Of a stretch of DNA of 10,408 bases, positions 1 to 5,770 are shown one piece after another. This DNA is from an uncultured Peptococcaceae bacterium (lineage in GTDB: Bacteria; Bacillota; Peptococcia; Peptococcales; Peptococcaceae), in NCBI GenBank assembly GCA_900553245.1, contig USCP01000048.1, positions 1 through 10,408 on the forward strand, written 5' to 3'. Within the stretch, counting starts at the first letter, position 1; every line of letters begins with the position of its first letter. Both the position numbers and the translations under genes were made by a program. The notes below the pieces were generated by a model that had not been told where the DNA came from, ran no database searches, and saw nothing but the letters and a program-made list of their open reading frames with translations.

Positions 1-513
1 CGCCATGGTGATCGCCAAGGGTTCGCCAATGCGCCCGTCAAAATAAGCACGCTCTACCATTGCCACCGGTTCATCCGTTCCCGGAAAGGTCATGGCCGCA
101 CGCAAATACGGCGCCAATTGCTTCCAGCTTGCGGCGCGTTCGAGAGGCCAAAACACCCCATCGCCGTTGTCGGCACGGGTGGTGGCAGCGCTTACGCGGC
201 CGTTTGCCATGCGAAAGGCATCCATGTCGACTTCATCGGCAATTTCAAAGAGATCTTTGCCGCTCACGGCACGCGTTTCTCCCTTGAAATTGCCGAATAA
301 ATCCAAGTCGTCCCCGTAATTTTTAAGAAAGTGGCGATAGAGATTTCCCAGCGCATCGCTTTGTCCGGCATGCACATAGGCCCCCATCAACGCCCCAAAG
401 CCGGTCCCTACAATAAAGGGAAAGCGTACGCCGTTTTCTGTCCATTGCTCCAACACCCCGCAGTTAAAAGCCCCACTGAGCCCACTTGCGGCAATAACAA
501 GTCCTGTTTTCAT
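1..513 (-). CDS. Patatin-like phospholipase family protein, catalytically degenerate (partial, C-terminus off the left edge)
   Basis: 171 codons are open to the window edge. The fold signature is that of bacterial patatin-like lipases: an N-terminal glycine-rich loop leading into GAFNCGVLEQW, then a nucleophile-elbow region VGTGFGALMGA (about 35-45), and later YFDGRIGEP (about 158-165) at the place of the Asp-Gly-Gly/Ala dyad motif. In active members the elbow is G-x-S-x-G and the oxyanion loop is G-G-G-x-R/K-G. Here the serine is glycine (residue 38, codon GGC), the oxyanion loop reads SGLSGA, and the dyad motif is D159-G-R. Lipid hydrolysis is therefore unlikely, and a binding or regulatory role is possible. 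The ATG overlaps the stop of the upstream ybaK-like gene (ATGA), with AGAGAGG as ribosome site, so the two are translationally coupled. The family call is good; the function is unknown. Confidence 0.72.
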   Translation of the reverse strand, partial: MKTGLVIAASGLSGAFNCGVLEQWTENGVRFPFIVGTGFGALMGAYVHAGQSDALGNLYRHFLKNYGDDLDLFGNFKGETRAVSGKDLFEIADEVDMDAFRMANGRVSAATTRADNGDGVFWPLERAASWKQLAPYLRAAMTFPGTDEPVAMVERAYFDGRIGEPLAITMA

Positions 514-1007
514 TCCTTTTCTTCCTCTCTCCAGCCCTTGCATACATCAACCCATTCCTTGGCGCCACTGACGCGAAAAAGCTCATCCGGTGTCAGGCGC
601 ACCATACTTTCGGGGCTGCCACAAGCAGGGTACACGCAATCAAAGCGCTGCATCGATATGTCTAAATACACCGGCACCCCTTCCGGTAGTGCAAACGGAC
701 ACACCCCACCAATCGGATGCCCGGTCAATGCCGGTACCTCTTCACCTTTAAGCATGGTGGCTTTATGACCGAACACATGCTTAAATTTGCCACTGTTGAC
801 CTTGCCGTCACAGGCAGTGACCACGATGAGGGCCTCCCCTTCGGCGTTCTTAAAGCCCATGCTTTTGGCAATTTGAGCTTCCGCGCAACCAATGGTCGCT
901 GGCGCCAATGGCACGGTGGCGGTCGTCCCTTCTGCAAATTCTGTCACACCGTTGGCATAGCCAAAGGGCGCCAAATATGCCTTTACACGCTCGGTATTCT
1001 CGTTCAT
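510..1007 (-). CDS. YbaK/EbsC-type aminoacyl-tRNA deacylase
   Basis: 165 aa, a full-length single-domain member of the YbaK/aminoacyl-tRNA synthetase-associated family. Proteins of this family hydrolyse mischarged tRNA, typically Cys-tRNA(Pro) or Ala-tRNA(Pro), in the cytoplasm. Visible signatures are T39-I-G-C with E43 and K48 in the first half, VVTACDGKVNSGK (about 62-74), the family block GHPIGGVCPF (96-105), VYLDISM (113-119) and a C-terminal LTPDELFRVSGAKEWVD segment. This arrangement is the one common in Firmicutes stand-alone YbaK-like proteins. The ATG follows AAAGGAG at about 8 nt. The gene lies 16 nt after the birA stop and overlaps the next gene by 4 nt, so it is the middle gene of a birA-ybaK-patatin transcript. 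The exact tRNA substrate cannot be read from the sequence. Confidence 0.88.
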   Translation of the reverse strand: MNENTERVKAYLAPFGYANGVTEFAEGTTATVPLAPATIGCAEAQIAKSMGFKNAEGEALIVVTACDGKVNSGKFKHVFGHKATMLKGEEVPALTGHPIGGVCPFALPEGVPVYLDISMQRFDCVYPACGSPESMVRLTPDELFRVSGAKEWVDVCKGWREEEKE

Positions 1008-1023
1008 GTTCTCTTCTCCTTTG

Positions 1024-1995
1024 CTAAAAACGCACGCTCACTTCACCGGAATTGATTTCTCGGCGACGACCCTCGTCATTTTCTACAATAAGCGCCCCAT
1101 CATCGGTTAAGCCGACGACCAACACTTCTTCACGGTCATTGCCGCGCACCAAATAAACGCGACGTCCGAGCACCATCAAATGGGCACGGTAGCATGCCAT
1201 AAACAGACGGTCCGTCAGCTGCTCGGCATAGCCACGGAAACGGCGCAAAATCTCTGCCACCAATGGGGCGCGCACCGATTCCACACGTGGGGTGTCAAAG
1301 ATACTGGTGGCAATGTCTTGCAACGCCTCAGGAAAACCGCCCGGCGGCGGTGCCACATTGATGCCGATGCCCACCACTGCGTAGCGCAGGCGTTGCTCCT
1401 CAAGGCCCACCGAGGCTTCGGTGAGAATCCCGCAAACCTTTTTGGTACCTACAAAAATATCATTGACCCATTTGATTTGCGCCGTGATGCCACAAACCGC
1501 TTCAACGGCTTCTACCACCGCCGCCGCTGCCGCTAAGGTGAGCATGTTGGCATATTGCACCTCGCAATTCGGACGCACCACCACACTCATATAAATGCCA
1601 CCGCCCTTTGGCGAATAAAATTGTTTGCCCAAGCGTCCACGGCCTGCAGTTTGGCTTTCCGCAAGGACCACCGTCCATTCGTCACAGCCGGCCTCTGCTA
1701 AGGCGCGGGCACGATTGTTGGTGGAATCAATCTCCTCGCTGTATTCCAAGGCAAAGCCGGCGCTTTTGTCCAAGCAGGCTGCCACTGCCTCGGCACTTAG
1801 CACATCACAGGCCCCAATCAGTCGATAGCCGCGATTGGTTCGCGCCTCAATATCAAAGCCCTCACTTCTTAATTTATCAATCGCCTTCCACACCGCATGA
1901 CGACTCACATTTAAACGATCCGCAAGGCCTTGCCCCGAGATATACGTTTCTTCGTTTTCTTGTAAGGTGCGAAGCACCTCTTCCTTTACACCCAT
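1024..1995 (-). CDS. birA: Bifunctional biotin--[acetyl-CoA-carboxylase] ligase / biotin operon repressor BirA
   Basis: 323 aa. The enzyme activates biotin with ATP and transfers it to the lysine of biotin carrier proteins. Residues about 5-58 form a winged helix (helices around GQGLADRLNVSRHAVWKAIDKL, wing at TNRGYRL), so it probably also represses biotin genes when loaded with biotinyl-AMP. The catalytic core shows the biotinyl-AMP loop GRGRLGK (118-124), GGGIYMSVVVRP (131-142), KWVNDIF (175-181) and the KKVCGILTE strand with its lysine at about 185/186. The C-terminal SH3-like domain is at about 272-323 (INSGEVSVRF). The length is normal for group II BirA. The start is the ATG at 1995, behind GAAAGGAGG. 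No biotin biosynthesis gene is in view. The rplT terminator ends only about 27 nt upstream, leaving little room for a separate promoter. Confidence 0.95.
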   Translation of the reverse strand: MGVKEEVLRTLQENEETYISGQGLADRLNVSRHAVWKAIDKLRSEGFDIEARTNRGYRLIGACDVLSAEAVAACLDKSAGFALEYSEEIDSTNNRARALAEAGCDEWTVVLAESQTAGRGRLGKQFYSPKGGGIYMSVVVRPNCEVQYANMLTLAAAAAVVEAVEAVCGITAQIKWVNDIFVGTKKVCGILTEASVGLEEQRLRYAVVGIGINVAPPPGGFPEALQDIATSIFDTPRVESVRAPLVAEILRRFRGYAEQLTDRLFMACYRAHLMVLGRRVYLVRGNDREEVLVVGLTDDGALIVENDEGRRREINSGEVSVRF

Positions 1996-2022
1996 GACAT
2001 GCCTCCTTTCCTTTTATATAAC

Positions 2023-2050
2023 AAAAAAGGCCTTCCTATGGAAGACCTTT
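2023..2050 (-). terminator. Intrinsic terminator after rplT
   Basis: An 11-bp stem (2026-2036 with 2040-2050) closes on a 3-nt loop and is followed, on the minus strand, by six T (2028-2023). The single non-Watson-Crick pair is a G-U in minus-strand RNA but an A-C mismatch in plus-strand RNA, so it fits the minus direction. It ends the infC operon, but it lies so close to birA that birA may depend on read-through. Confidence 0.85.
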
Positions 2051-2061
2051 GTTAAACAAAA

Positions 2062-2415
2062 TTAGTTGTTTTCCTTTGCAACTTCGCAAAGAGCTGCAAA
2101 TGCAGCTGCATCGTTGGTAGCGAGTTCAGAAAGCATCTTTCTGTTGATGTCGATACCAGCAACCTTCAAGCCGTGGATCAAGGTGCTGTAGCTCAAGCCG
2201 TTTTGACGAGCGCCTGCATTGATACGAGCGATCCAGAGTTTGCGGAAGTCACGCTTGCGCAATCTTCTGTGTTCGTAAGCATATTGGCCGGATTTCATCA
2301 CAGCTTGGTGAGCAACACGGTAAACGTTGGAACGGTTGCCAAAATAACCTTTAGCTTGCTTTAATACTCTTTTATGTCTCTTATGGGTGTTAACACCGCG
2401 CTTAATTCTTGCCAT
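2062..2415 (-). CDS. rplT: 50S ribosomal protein L20
   Basis: 117 aa, the normal length of bacterial L20, which binds 23S rRNA early in large-subunit assembly. The N-terminus MARIKRGVNTHKRHKRVLKQAKG and the central YAYEHRRLRKRDFRKLWIARIN are essentially family consensus, and the C-terminal half carries SYSTLIHGLKVAGIDINRKMLSELA. The ATG at 2415 is preceded by GGAGG. This is the last gene of the infC-rpmI-rplT operon, 22 nt after rpmI. In Bacillus, L20 represses this operon by binding the infC leader; whether L20 acts on this leader is inference. Confidence 0.98.
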   Translation of the reverse strand: MARIKRGVNTHKRHKRVLKQAKGYFGNRSNVYRVAHQAVMKSGQYAYEHRRLRKRDFRKLWIARINAGARQNGLSYSTLIHGLKVAGIDINRKMLSELATNDAAAFAALCEVAKENN

Positions 2416-2437
2416 TGTTTATTGACCTCCGATTTCC

Positions 2438-2626
2438 TTAGATAAGCTTTTCGATACGCTTTGCATCGCCCTTAGCCATGATTGCGCTCTTGCGCAAGTT
2501 ACGTTTACGCTTAGGGGATTTCTTTTCGAGAATGTGGCTGGTGTAGCCGTGGTTTCTTTTAATCTTACCGGAACCGGTCTTTGAAAAACGCTTTGCAGCG
2601 CCTCTGTGGGTTTTCATCTTAGGCAT
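2438..2626 (-). CDS. rpmI: 50S ribosomal protein L35
   Basis: 62 aa, slightly shorter than the usual 64-66. The whole sequence matches L35: MPKMKTHRGAAKRFSKTGSGKIKR at the N-terminus, then HILEKKSPKRKRNLRK. The protein is strongly basic, as expected for a small 23S rRNA-binding protein. The ATG at 2626 follows AGAGGAG. It sits between infC (24 nt upstream) and rplT (22 nt downstream), the conserved order of this operon, with no promoter or terminator in either gap. Confidence 0.97.
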   Translation of the reverse strand: MPKMKTHRGAAKRFSKTGSGKIKRNHGYTSHILEKKSPKRKRNLRKSAIMAKGDAKRIEKLI

Positions 2627-2650
2627 TGAAGTTATCTCCTCTCACAACTC

Positions 2651-3181
2651 TTACTTTTTTTCTTTATCTTTTTCGCGCAAAGGCACGAGCATCATGGTCA
2701 TGTTACGACCTTCGACTTTCGCATCCTTTTCAACCTTGGCAACGTCTGCAACTTCTCTCGCTACACGTTCGCAAAGTTCTTTACCCGCATCTGGACGGGT
2801 GATTTCACGGCCACGGAACATAATGGTAACCTTTACCTTATTGCCGTCAGCCAAGAACTTAGCGGCATTGCGCACCTTGGTATAAAAATCATGGTCTTCG
2901 ATATTTGGTCTGAGCTTTACTTCTTTAATCGAAATAACCTTTTGATTCTTACGGGTTTCGCGTTCTTTCTTGTTTTGTTCGTATCTGTACTTGCCATAAT
3001 CCATAATGCGGCATACAGGTGGCTTTGCACTTGGAGATACCTCTACGAGGTCCAAGCCTTTTTCTTCAGCCAACTTAATCGCATCGCGAGGATTCATGAC
3101 ACCAATTTGTTGTCCTGCGTCGTCAATCACGCGGATTTCACGGCAACGAATTGCCTCATTTACACGAAGTTCCTTACTTAT
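2651..3181 (-). CDS. infC: Translation initiation factor IF-3, probable ATA start
   Basis: 176 aa from the proposed start. IF-3 binds the 30S subunit, prevents premature 50S joining and checks the start codon and initiator tRNA. The N-domain begins with ISKELRVNEAIRCREIRVID and contains LDLVEVSPSAKPPVCRIMDYGKY; a lysine-rich linker (YEQNKKERETRKNQK) leads to the C-domain with KEVKLRPNIEDHDF and KVKVTIMFRGREI. The start chosen is the ATA at 3181: it places the protein where IF-3 homologues begin and has GGGGGTGA 5 nt upstream. The in-frame ATG at 3196 has no ribosome site, and the GTG at 3190 lies inside the proposed Shine-Dalgarno. An in-frame GTG at 3358 lies between the -35 and -10 hexamers of the operon promoter, so it cannot be in the mRNA. 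A non-standard start is known for infC and allows autoregulation. Confidence 0.95.
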   Translation of the reverse strand: MSKELRVNEAIRCREIRVIDDAGQQIGVMNPRDAIKLAEEKGLDLVEVSPSAKPPVCRIMDYGKYRYEQNKKERETRKNQKVISIKEVKLRPNIEDHDFYTKVRNAAKFLADGNKVKVTIMFRGREITRPDAGKELCERVAREVADVAKVEKDAKVEGRNMTMMLVPLREKDKEKK

Positions 3182-3342
3182 GAGTGTCACCCCCATCAAA
3201 AAATTTGCAATAAAAAAACGGGTAACCTCCACCCGTTGACAGACAAATTCATTGGTGACAGCGCACCGGTATGACTTATGTTCTGCGACCAACAACCTAA
3301 GCGGCGGAGGGTGAGAAACCAGAGGTTTCTGCTTTTTGCATC
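3182..3342 (-). promoter_or_regulatory. infC operon leader with attenuator
   Basis: About 160 nt lie between the predicted transcription start (around 3342) and infC. In minus-strand order the leader contains a 7-bp, 3-nt-loop hairpin (3330-3314), a pyrimidine-rich stretch with CCTCCGCC (3310-3303), a small GGTG/CACC hairpin (3267-3254) and an intrinsic terminator (3237-3211). CCTCCGCC can pair over 8 bp (one G-U) with GGTGGAGG (3233-3226), which forms part of the terminator stem and loop, giving a plausible antiterminator. In Bacillus this operon is attenuated by L20. Here the ligand or protein is unknown. Confidence 0.6.
3211..3237 (-). terminator. Intrinsic terminator in the infC leader
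   Basis: A 7-bp perfect stem (AACGGGT / ACCCGTT; 3217-3223 with 3231-3237) with the 7-nt loop GGAGGTT runs directly into a T-tract on the minus strand. It sits about 35 nt before the infC start codon, so it must be conditional for the operon to be expressed. Confidence 0.8.
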
Positions 3343-3348
3343 TTTTAT

Positions 3349-3377
3349 ATCTTACCACTCCACGCTTACGCCGTCAA
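3349..3377 (-). promoter_or_regulatory. Sigma-A-type promoter of infC-rpmI-rplT
   Basis: TTGACG (3377-3372), a 17-nt spacer and TAAGAT (3354-3349) make a near-consensus vegetative promoter reading on the minus strand. The predicted transcription start is near 3342. Confidence 0.85.
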
Positions 3378-3614
3378 GAATTTTTAGCGGAAATTTGGCG
3401 GATTTTGAAGGCCTCACCATCCACCACTGCCTCCTCCTCTCAAACCCCGACGCCCTCACCCCCATCGAAAAAACCTTCGTCAAAGAAATCCGAGAAGCTT
3501 TTCATATTTAAACAACAAGCACCATTCCCTCACGGCAAATGTCGCAAAAGAACATCGTCATGATCATCGGCACCAAGTATCGCCTCCGCCAATGTACGCC
3601 CGCCCTATCATTCA
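3378..3614. other. Non-genic stretch with possible decayed coding remnants
   Basis: No convincing gene lies here. On the plus strand the frame ending with the TAA at 3509-3511 reads a C-terminus-like segment (ending PIEKTFVKEIREAFHI) with strong C-ending codon choice from about 3415. In-frame starts exist only inside the infC leader, so it would be a fragment. On the minus strand, codons ending with the TGA near 3532 read GGRTLAEAILGADDHDDVLL. The two cannot both be intact genes. Positions 3517-3545 resemble one arm plus loop of the terminator at 10088-10135. Confidence 0.35.
3517..3545. repeat. Half copy of the terminator repeat found at 10088
   Basis: The 29 bases starting AAGCACCATTC align with 10089-10117 with about five mismatches. 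The other stem arm (GAATGGTGCTT) is missing, so no hairpin can form here. Confidence 0.55.
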
Positions 3615-3662
3615 TAAACAAAGCCCTGCGCTTCCTACGAGTGGAAGCACAGGGCTTTGTTG
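3615..3662. terminator. Terminator hairpin, copy A of a 44-bp repeat
   Basis: A roughly 19-bp stem (3617-3635 with 3643-3661) closes a 7-nt loop and is followed by TTGTTTTTT on the plus strand. One position is a C-A mismatch in plus RNA but a G-U in minus RNA. Positions 3615-3658 match 7146-7189 in 42 of 44 positions. Confidence 0.8.
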
Positions 3663-3681
3663 TTTTTTGAAGCTACACTAT

Positions 3682-3715
3682 AAAGAAAACCAGGACCTCA
3701 TTTCTGAGATCCTGG
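3682..3715 (-). terminator. Intrinsic terminator closing the island transcript
   Basis: An 11-bp stem (3690-3700 with 3705-3715) carries a GAAA tetraloop in minus-strand RNA, and TTTTCTTT follows. The single imperfect pair is a G-U on the minus strand and a C-A mismatch on the plus strand, so it is built for minus-strand transcription, i.e. for the EndoU/immunity operon. Confidence 0.82.
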
Positions 3716-3761
3716 CGGAAAACTAATTTTATTTTTCATCAGTCTACTTAACAAGAAGCGG

Positions 3762-3956
3762 TTAAACGGATGATATAGCTCTCTCGTTCATATTATAAAG
3801 CAAATTGGTCGAGTGTATGCCAGTGTAGTTGTAGCTTATGTCCGCTATAACTGTTTCTGAATCATCACTCTCTGCCCCCATCTTCACATTGATAATAATC
3901 TCTTGTAAAGCTAAGCCATCCATTCCTGTCAACTCCGAGCGCTCGCAACAAATCAT
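3762..3956 (-). CDS. Hypothetical small protein (doubtful)
   Basis: 64 aa from the ATG at 3956, or 53 aa from an internal ATG at 3923 that has the better ribosome site (GGAG about 9 nt upstream). I recognise no family. There is no membrane segment or signal peptide; the composition is slightly acidic. It is the last open frame before the island terminator and lies about 100 nt after the immunity gene. A short preceding frame (starting near 4013, about 18 codons) ends in a TGA that overlaps the ATG at 3956. It may be a genuine small gene, the remains of a longer immunity-type gene, or chance. Confidence 0.3.
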   Translation of the reverse strand: MICCERSELTGMDGLALQEIIINVKMGAESDDSETVIADISYNYTGIHSTNLLYNMNERAISSV

Positions 3957-4061
3957 TCAAGCAGATATTCCTTATATGCAAATTTATATACAGACATTTT
4001 CAGGTTCATCTTTGTAATAGGTGTAGTTATTTCTTTAGCTTCCCATATACTTTATTTGCAT

Positions 4062-4454
4062 TTACTCTTGTACACTATCATGAATTCGCCCCTCAGCGTA
4101 GTTGATTTCTTCTTGTACGCTTCTAATATACTCATTATAGTCAACCCATTTTCTCATAAACTCCGACTTAAAATTTTCCTGATTATAATTTTCGGGTTTT
4201 ACTTTAGAAAGTCGAGAACGAAGCACTGAGATGATTTCTTTGCTTTGTGTTTGTTCAACAATTTCCTCGAAAATTTCAGAAAGGAAATACAGTTCCTCAT
4301 CGTCACAATCGTTTTTTAAGAACTTGATTGTAGTGGCAACATCCTTTGTAAACAATTCAATGGTAACCTTCCAATAATCTTCTATCCAATAATTGTCCTC
4401 GTTTTCAACTACACGAAAGTGTGCTGCTTCTTTTAGTGTGTCAAACTTCATCAT
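4062..4454 (-). CDS. Probable immunity protein for the EndoU toxin
   Basis: 130 aa, soluble and rich in Asp and Glu. It resembles, from memory, small proteins found directly after EndoU-type toxin domains in Firmicutes: an N-terminal segment with DNYWIEDYWKVTIELF, the block LYFLSEIFEEIVEQTQSKE (about 75-93), and a C-terminal YIRSVQEEINYAEGRI. It looks all-helical. Its first ATG overlaps the TGA of the toxin gene (ATGA), with GGAG upstream; a second ATG follows at once (4451). This tight coupling, the order toxin then immunity, and an acidic partner for a basic nuclease all fit a cognate inhibitor. The pairing is inferred from position and resemblance, not proved. Confidence 0.72.
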   Translation of the reverse strand: MMKFDTLKEAAHFRVVENEDNYWIEDYWKVTIELFTKDVATTIKFLKNDCDDEELYFLSEIFEEIVEQTQSKEIISVLRSRLSKVKPENYNQENFKSEFMRKWVDYNEYIRSVQEEINYAEGRIHDSVQE

Positions 4455-4957
4455 TTACGCTTTCTCCTTATTACTGAGCTTTGGTCGGAGTCAGGAAAAA
4501 CAGTAGCAATTTTTCCGTTTGTTCGTTTTACACCGATACGCACACCCTTATAGACTCCGTATATTGTTTTTCCATCGGATATACAGCGATTACCTTTAAG
4601 GCCTGCAACGTGTTCACCGGCGCGGCGAATATCTTTTTCCGACCACGATTGTGGAAACCACGATTGCCCAATACCTTTCTTTTTGCTACGCTCTTTGTGA
4701 TTCGGAATATTCCCGATGCGAACACCGTTAGGATAGGTTTTAACGATATTATATTTAATTCCGTATTTATCAAGTAACTCCATCCCTTTTTGGCCATGTC
4801 CGCCGTTATTAAGTCGCAGCTTAATGACCATTTTTCCATTGACACGGATTTGGCTGCGAGTAAAAGCACCTTCGCTTGAATGAACGAGGGCAAAATCGCT
4901 AACACTACGCCCCGAGCCTTTTGTATTAAGATATCGTCCACTTTTACTTGTACCCAA
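4451..4957 (-). CDS. Stand-alone EndoU-type nuclease toxin (polymorphic-toxin C-terminal domain)
   Basis: 168 aa, strongly basic. The C-terminal two thirds matches the bacterial EndoU pattern: GGHGQ (H54), GVRIGNIPNHK (H87), a lysine-rich turn KKKGIGQSWFPQSWSEKDI (93-110), AGEHVAGLK, then YGVYKGVRIGVKR and GKIATVFPD (149-156). The two histidines, a lysine around 93-95 and T152 are the likely RNase residues; members such as certain CdiA-CTs cut RNA. The N-terminus GTSKSGRYLNTKGSG is a short linker-like stretch, with no signal peptide, no PAAR/LXG/filamentous domain and no capsid domain, so the delivery module is absent. The start is the TTG at 4957, right after the upstream TGA, with AAGGTGAG as ribosome site inside the previous gene; no ATG occurs before residue 43. 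The fold call is made from motifs only. Confidence 0.75.
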   Translation of the reverse strand: MGTSKSGRYLNTKGSGRSVSDFALVHSSEGAFTRSQIRVNGKMVIKLRLNNGGHGQKGMELLDKYGIKYNIVKTYPNGVRIGNIPNHKERSKKKGIGQSWFPQSWSEKDIRRAGEHVAGLKGNRCISDGKTIYGVYKGVRIGVKRTNGKIATVFPDSDQSSVIRRKRK

Positions 4958-5638
4958 TCAGCTCACCTTCTTTTTCATATGAACATAAGTAGTCCAATCC
5001 GGCAAATGGTGGAAGCGTGTGTAACGCTCATATTTCCCAAAAATTTTCGGGTTATACGAACCGTATACAATAACATCTTGTGGCGTTAGCTCTGTTAGCA
5101 TCGCTTCGAGACCCGCTTCAAGAAAATATTTATCTTCTCTACTCTTACTGCAACCATAAGTACCTATAGTAACAATACTATTTTTCGGTATGCCAGAAAA
5201 AGTAGGTATTGTATCAAACTGGGCTTTAGTATATGTCCGCTTATCACCCCAACGGACATTAGGAATGACATACTTTCCTTGTTTCTGCAAATAATATCCT
5301 ACAGATCGACTCACACCTATATTCGCAATTTGCTCCCAAAGGGGCATATCTCTATAAAGAGAGCAATCCGGTGTAGAGATTATTTGAATATGCTTTAATT
5401 CATCAATGTAATTCTGTGGTACACTAACAAACTCTCTAAATTTAAAATCGTGCTCATAAAACACAAGCATTTCTTCTGACGGAATAGTAATTGCCTTGCT
5501 TTTTGAAAAAGGCACTGCAACAGTAGGTATAATAATTTCTTGAGGTGCTTCTAATATAGGAATCTCAAGAACCCCCTCAAAATAAGCGGTTTCAATCAAC
5601 TTTGAATTGAAACCATCATAAAATAAATTTTTTATCAT
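4958..5638 (-). CDS. DUF4417 domain-containing protein
   Basis: 226 aa. I recognise the DUF4417 pattern, a family seen in bacteria and phages with no known biochemical function: a central IISTPDCSLYRDMPLWEQIANI (about 90-111), then SVGYYLQKQGKYVIPNVRWGDKRTY, a hydrophobic SIVTIGTYGCSK strand, and LTPQDVIVYGSYNPKIFGKY near the end. There is no signal peptide or membrane segment. The ATG at 5638 follows AAAGGATGA; a GGAGG/CCTCC mini-hairpin (5654-5667) lies just upstream and could mask an alternative ribosome site. Its stop codon abuts the TTG of the EndoU gene, so it is the first gene of a three-gene coupled operon. Whether it is part of the toxin module or only shares the mobile context is unknown. 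Confidence 0.75.
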   Translation of the reverse strand: MIKNLFYDGFNSKLIETAYFEGVLEIPILEAPQEIIIPTVAVPFSKSKAITIPSEEMLVFYEHDFKFREFVSVPQNYIDELKHIQIISTPDCSLYRDMPLWEQIANIGVSRSVGYYLQKQGKYVIPNVRWGDKRTYTKAQFDTIPTFSGIPKNSIVTIGTYGCSKSREDKYFLEAGLEAMLTELTPQDVIVYGSYNPKIFGKYERYTRFHHLPDWTTYVHMKKKVS

Positions 5639-5680
5639 TTATTCATCCTTTCGCCTCCATTTGGAGGAATAAGCTGTTAA

Positions 5681-5710
5681 GCAATTCATTTTCAACGATT
5701 TATGAATTGC
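5681..5710. repeat. 9-bp perfect inverted repeat
   Basis: GCAATTCAT (5681-5689) and ATGAATTGC (5702-5710) flank a 12-nt loop. It lies in the untranslated region before the DUF4417 gene, 11 bp from a larger inverted repeat. It is not followed by a T-tract in either direction, so an operator or RNA stem is more likely than a terminator. Confidence 0.75.
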
Positions 5711-5721
5711 ACCTACCCAAA

Positions 5722-5770
5722 GGATATGCTATGATAAAAATGGTTTTTTGTCGGTTATCATAGCATATCC
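5722..5770. promoter_or_regulatory. Perfect 16-bp inverted repeat carrying an extended -10 on each strand
   Basis: GGATATGCTATGATAA (5722-5737) recurs inverted at 5755-5770 around a 17-nt loop. Each arm contains TGCTATGAT, an extended -10. On the plus strand it is joined by TTGCAC (5707-5712) at 17 nt, giving a predicted start near 5742. On the minus strand the symmetric -10 (5762-5757) would start near 5750 and read into the DUF4417 operon; its -35 is weak. The two promoters would face each other. Alternative readings are a repressor operator or a replication/nicking site. Confidence 0.55.

Noticed and set aside
331..768. 145-codon plus-strand open frame
   Set aside because: It is antisense to the patatin-like and YbaK-like genes, which have clear family motifs.
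3211..3342. T-box riboswitch in front of infC
   Set aside because: The GGGTGG before the terminator is suggestive, but the TGGTACCGCG-type T-box core and the long stem I are missing.
3298..3342. 14-codon leader peptide ORF (starts near 3339, MQKAETSGFSPSAA) in the infC leader
   Set aside because: No ribosome site, the ATG sits at the predicted transcript start, and there is no run of regulatory codons.
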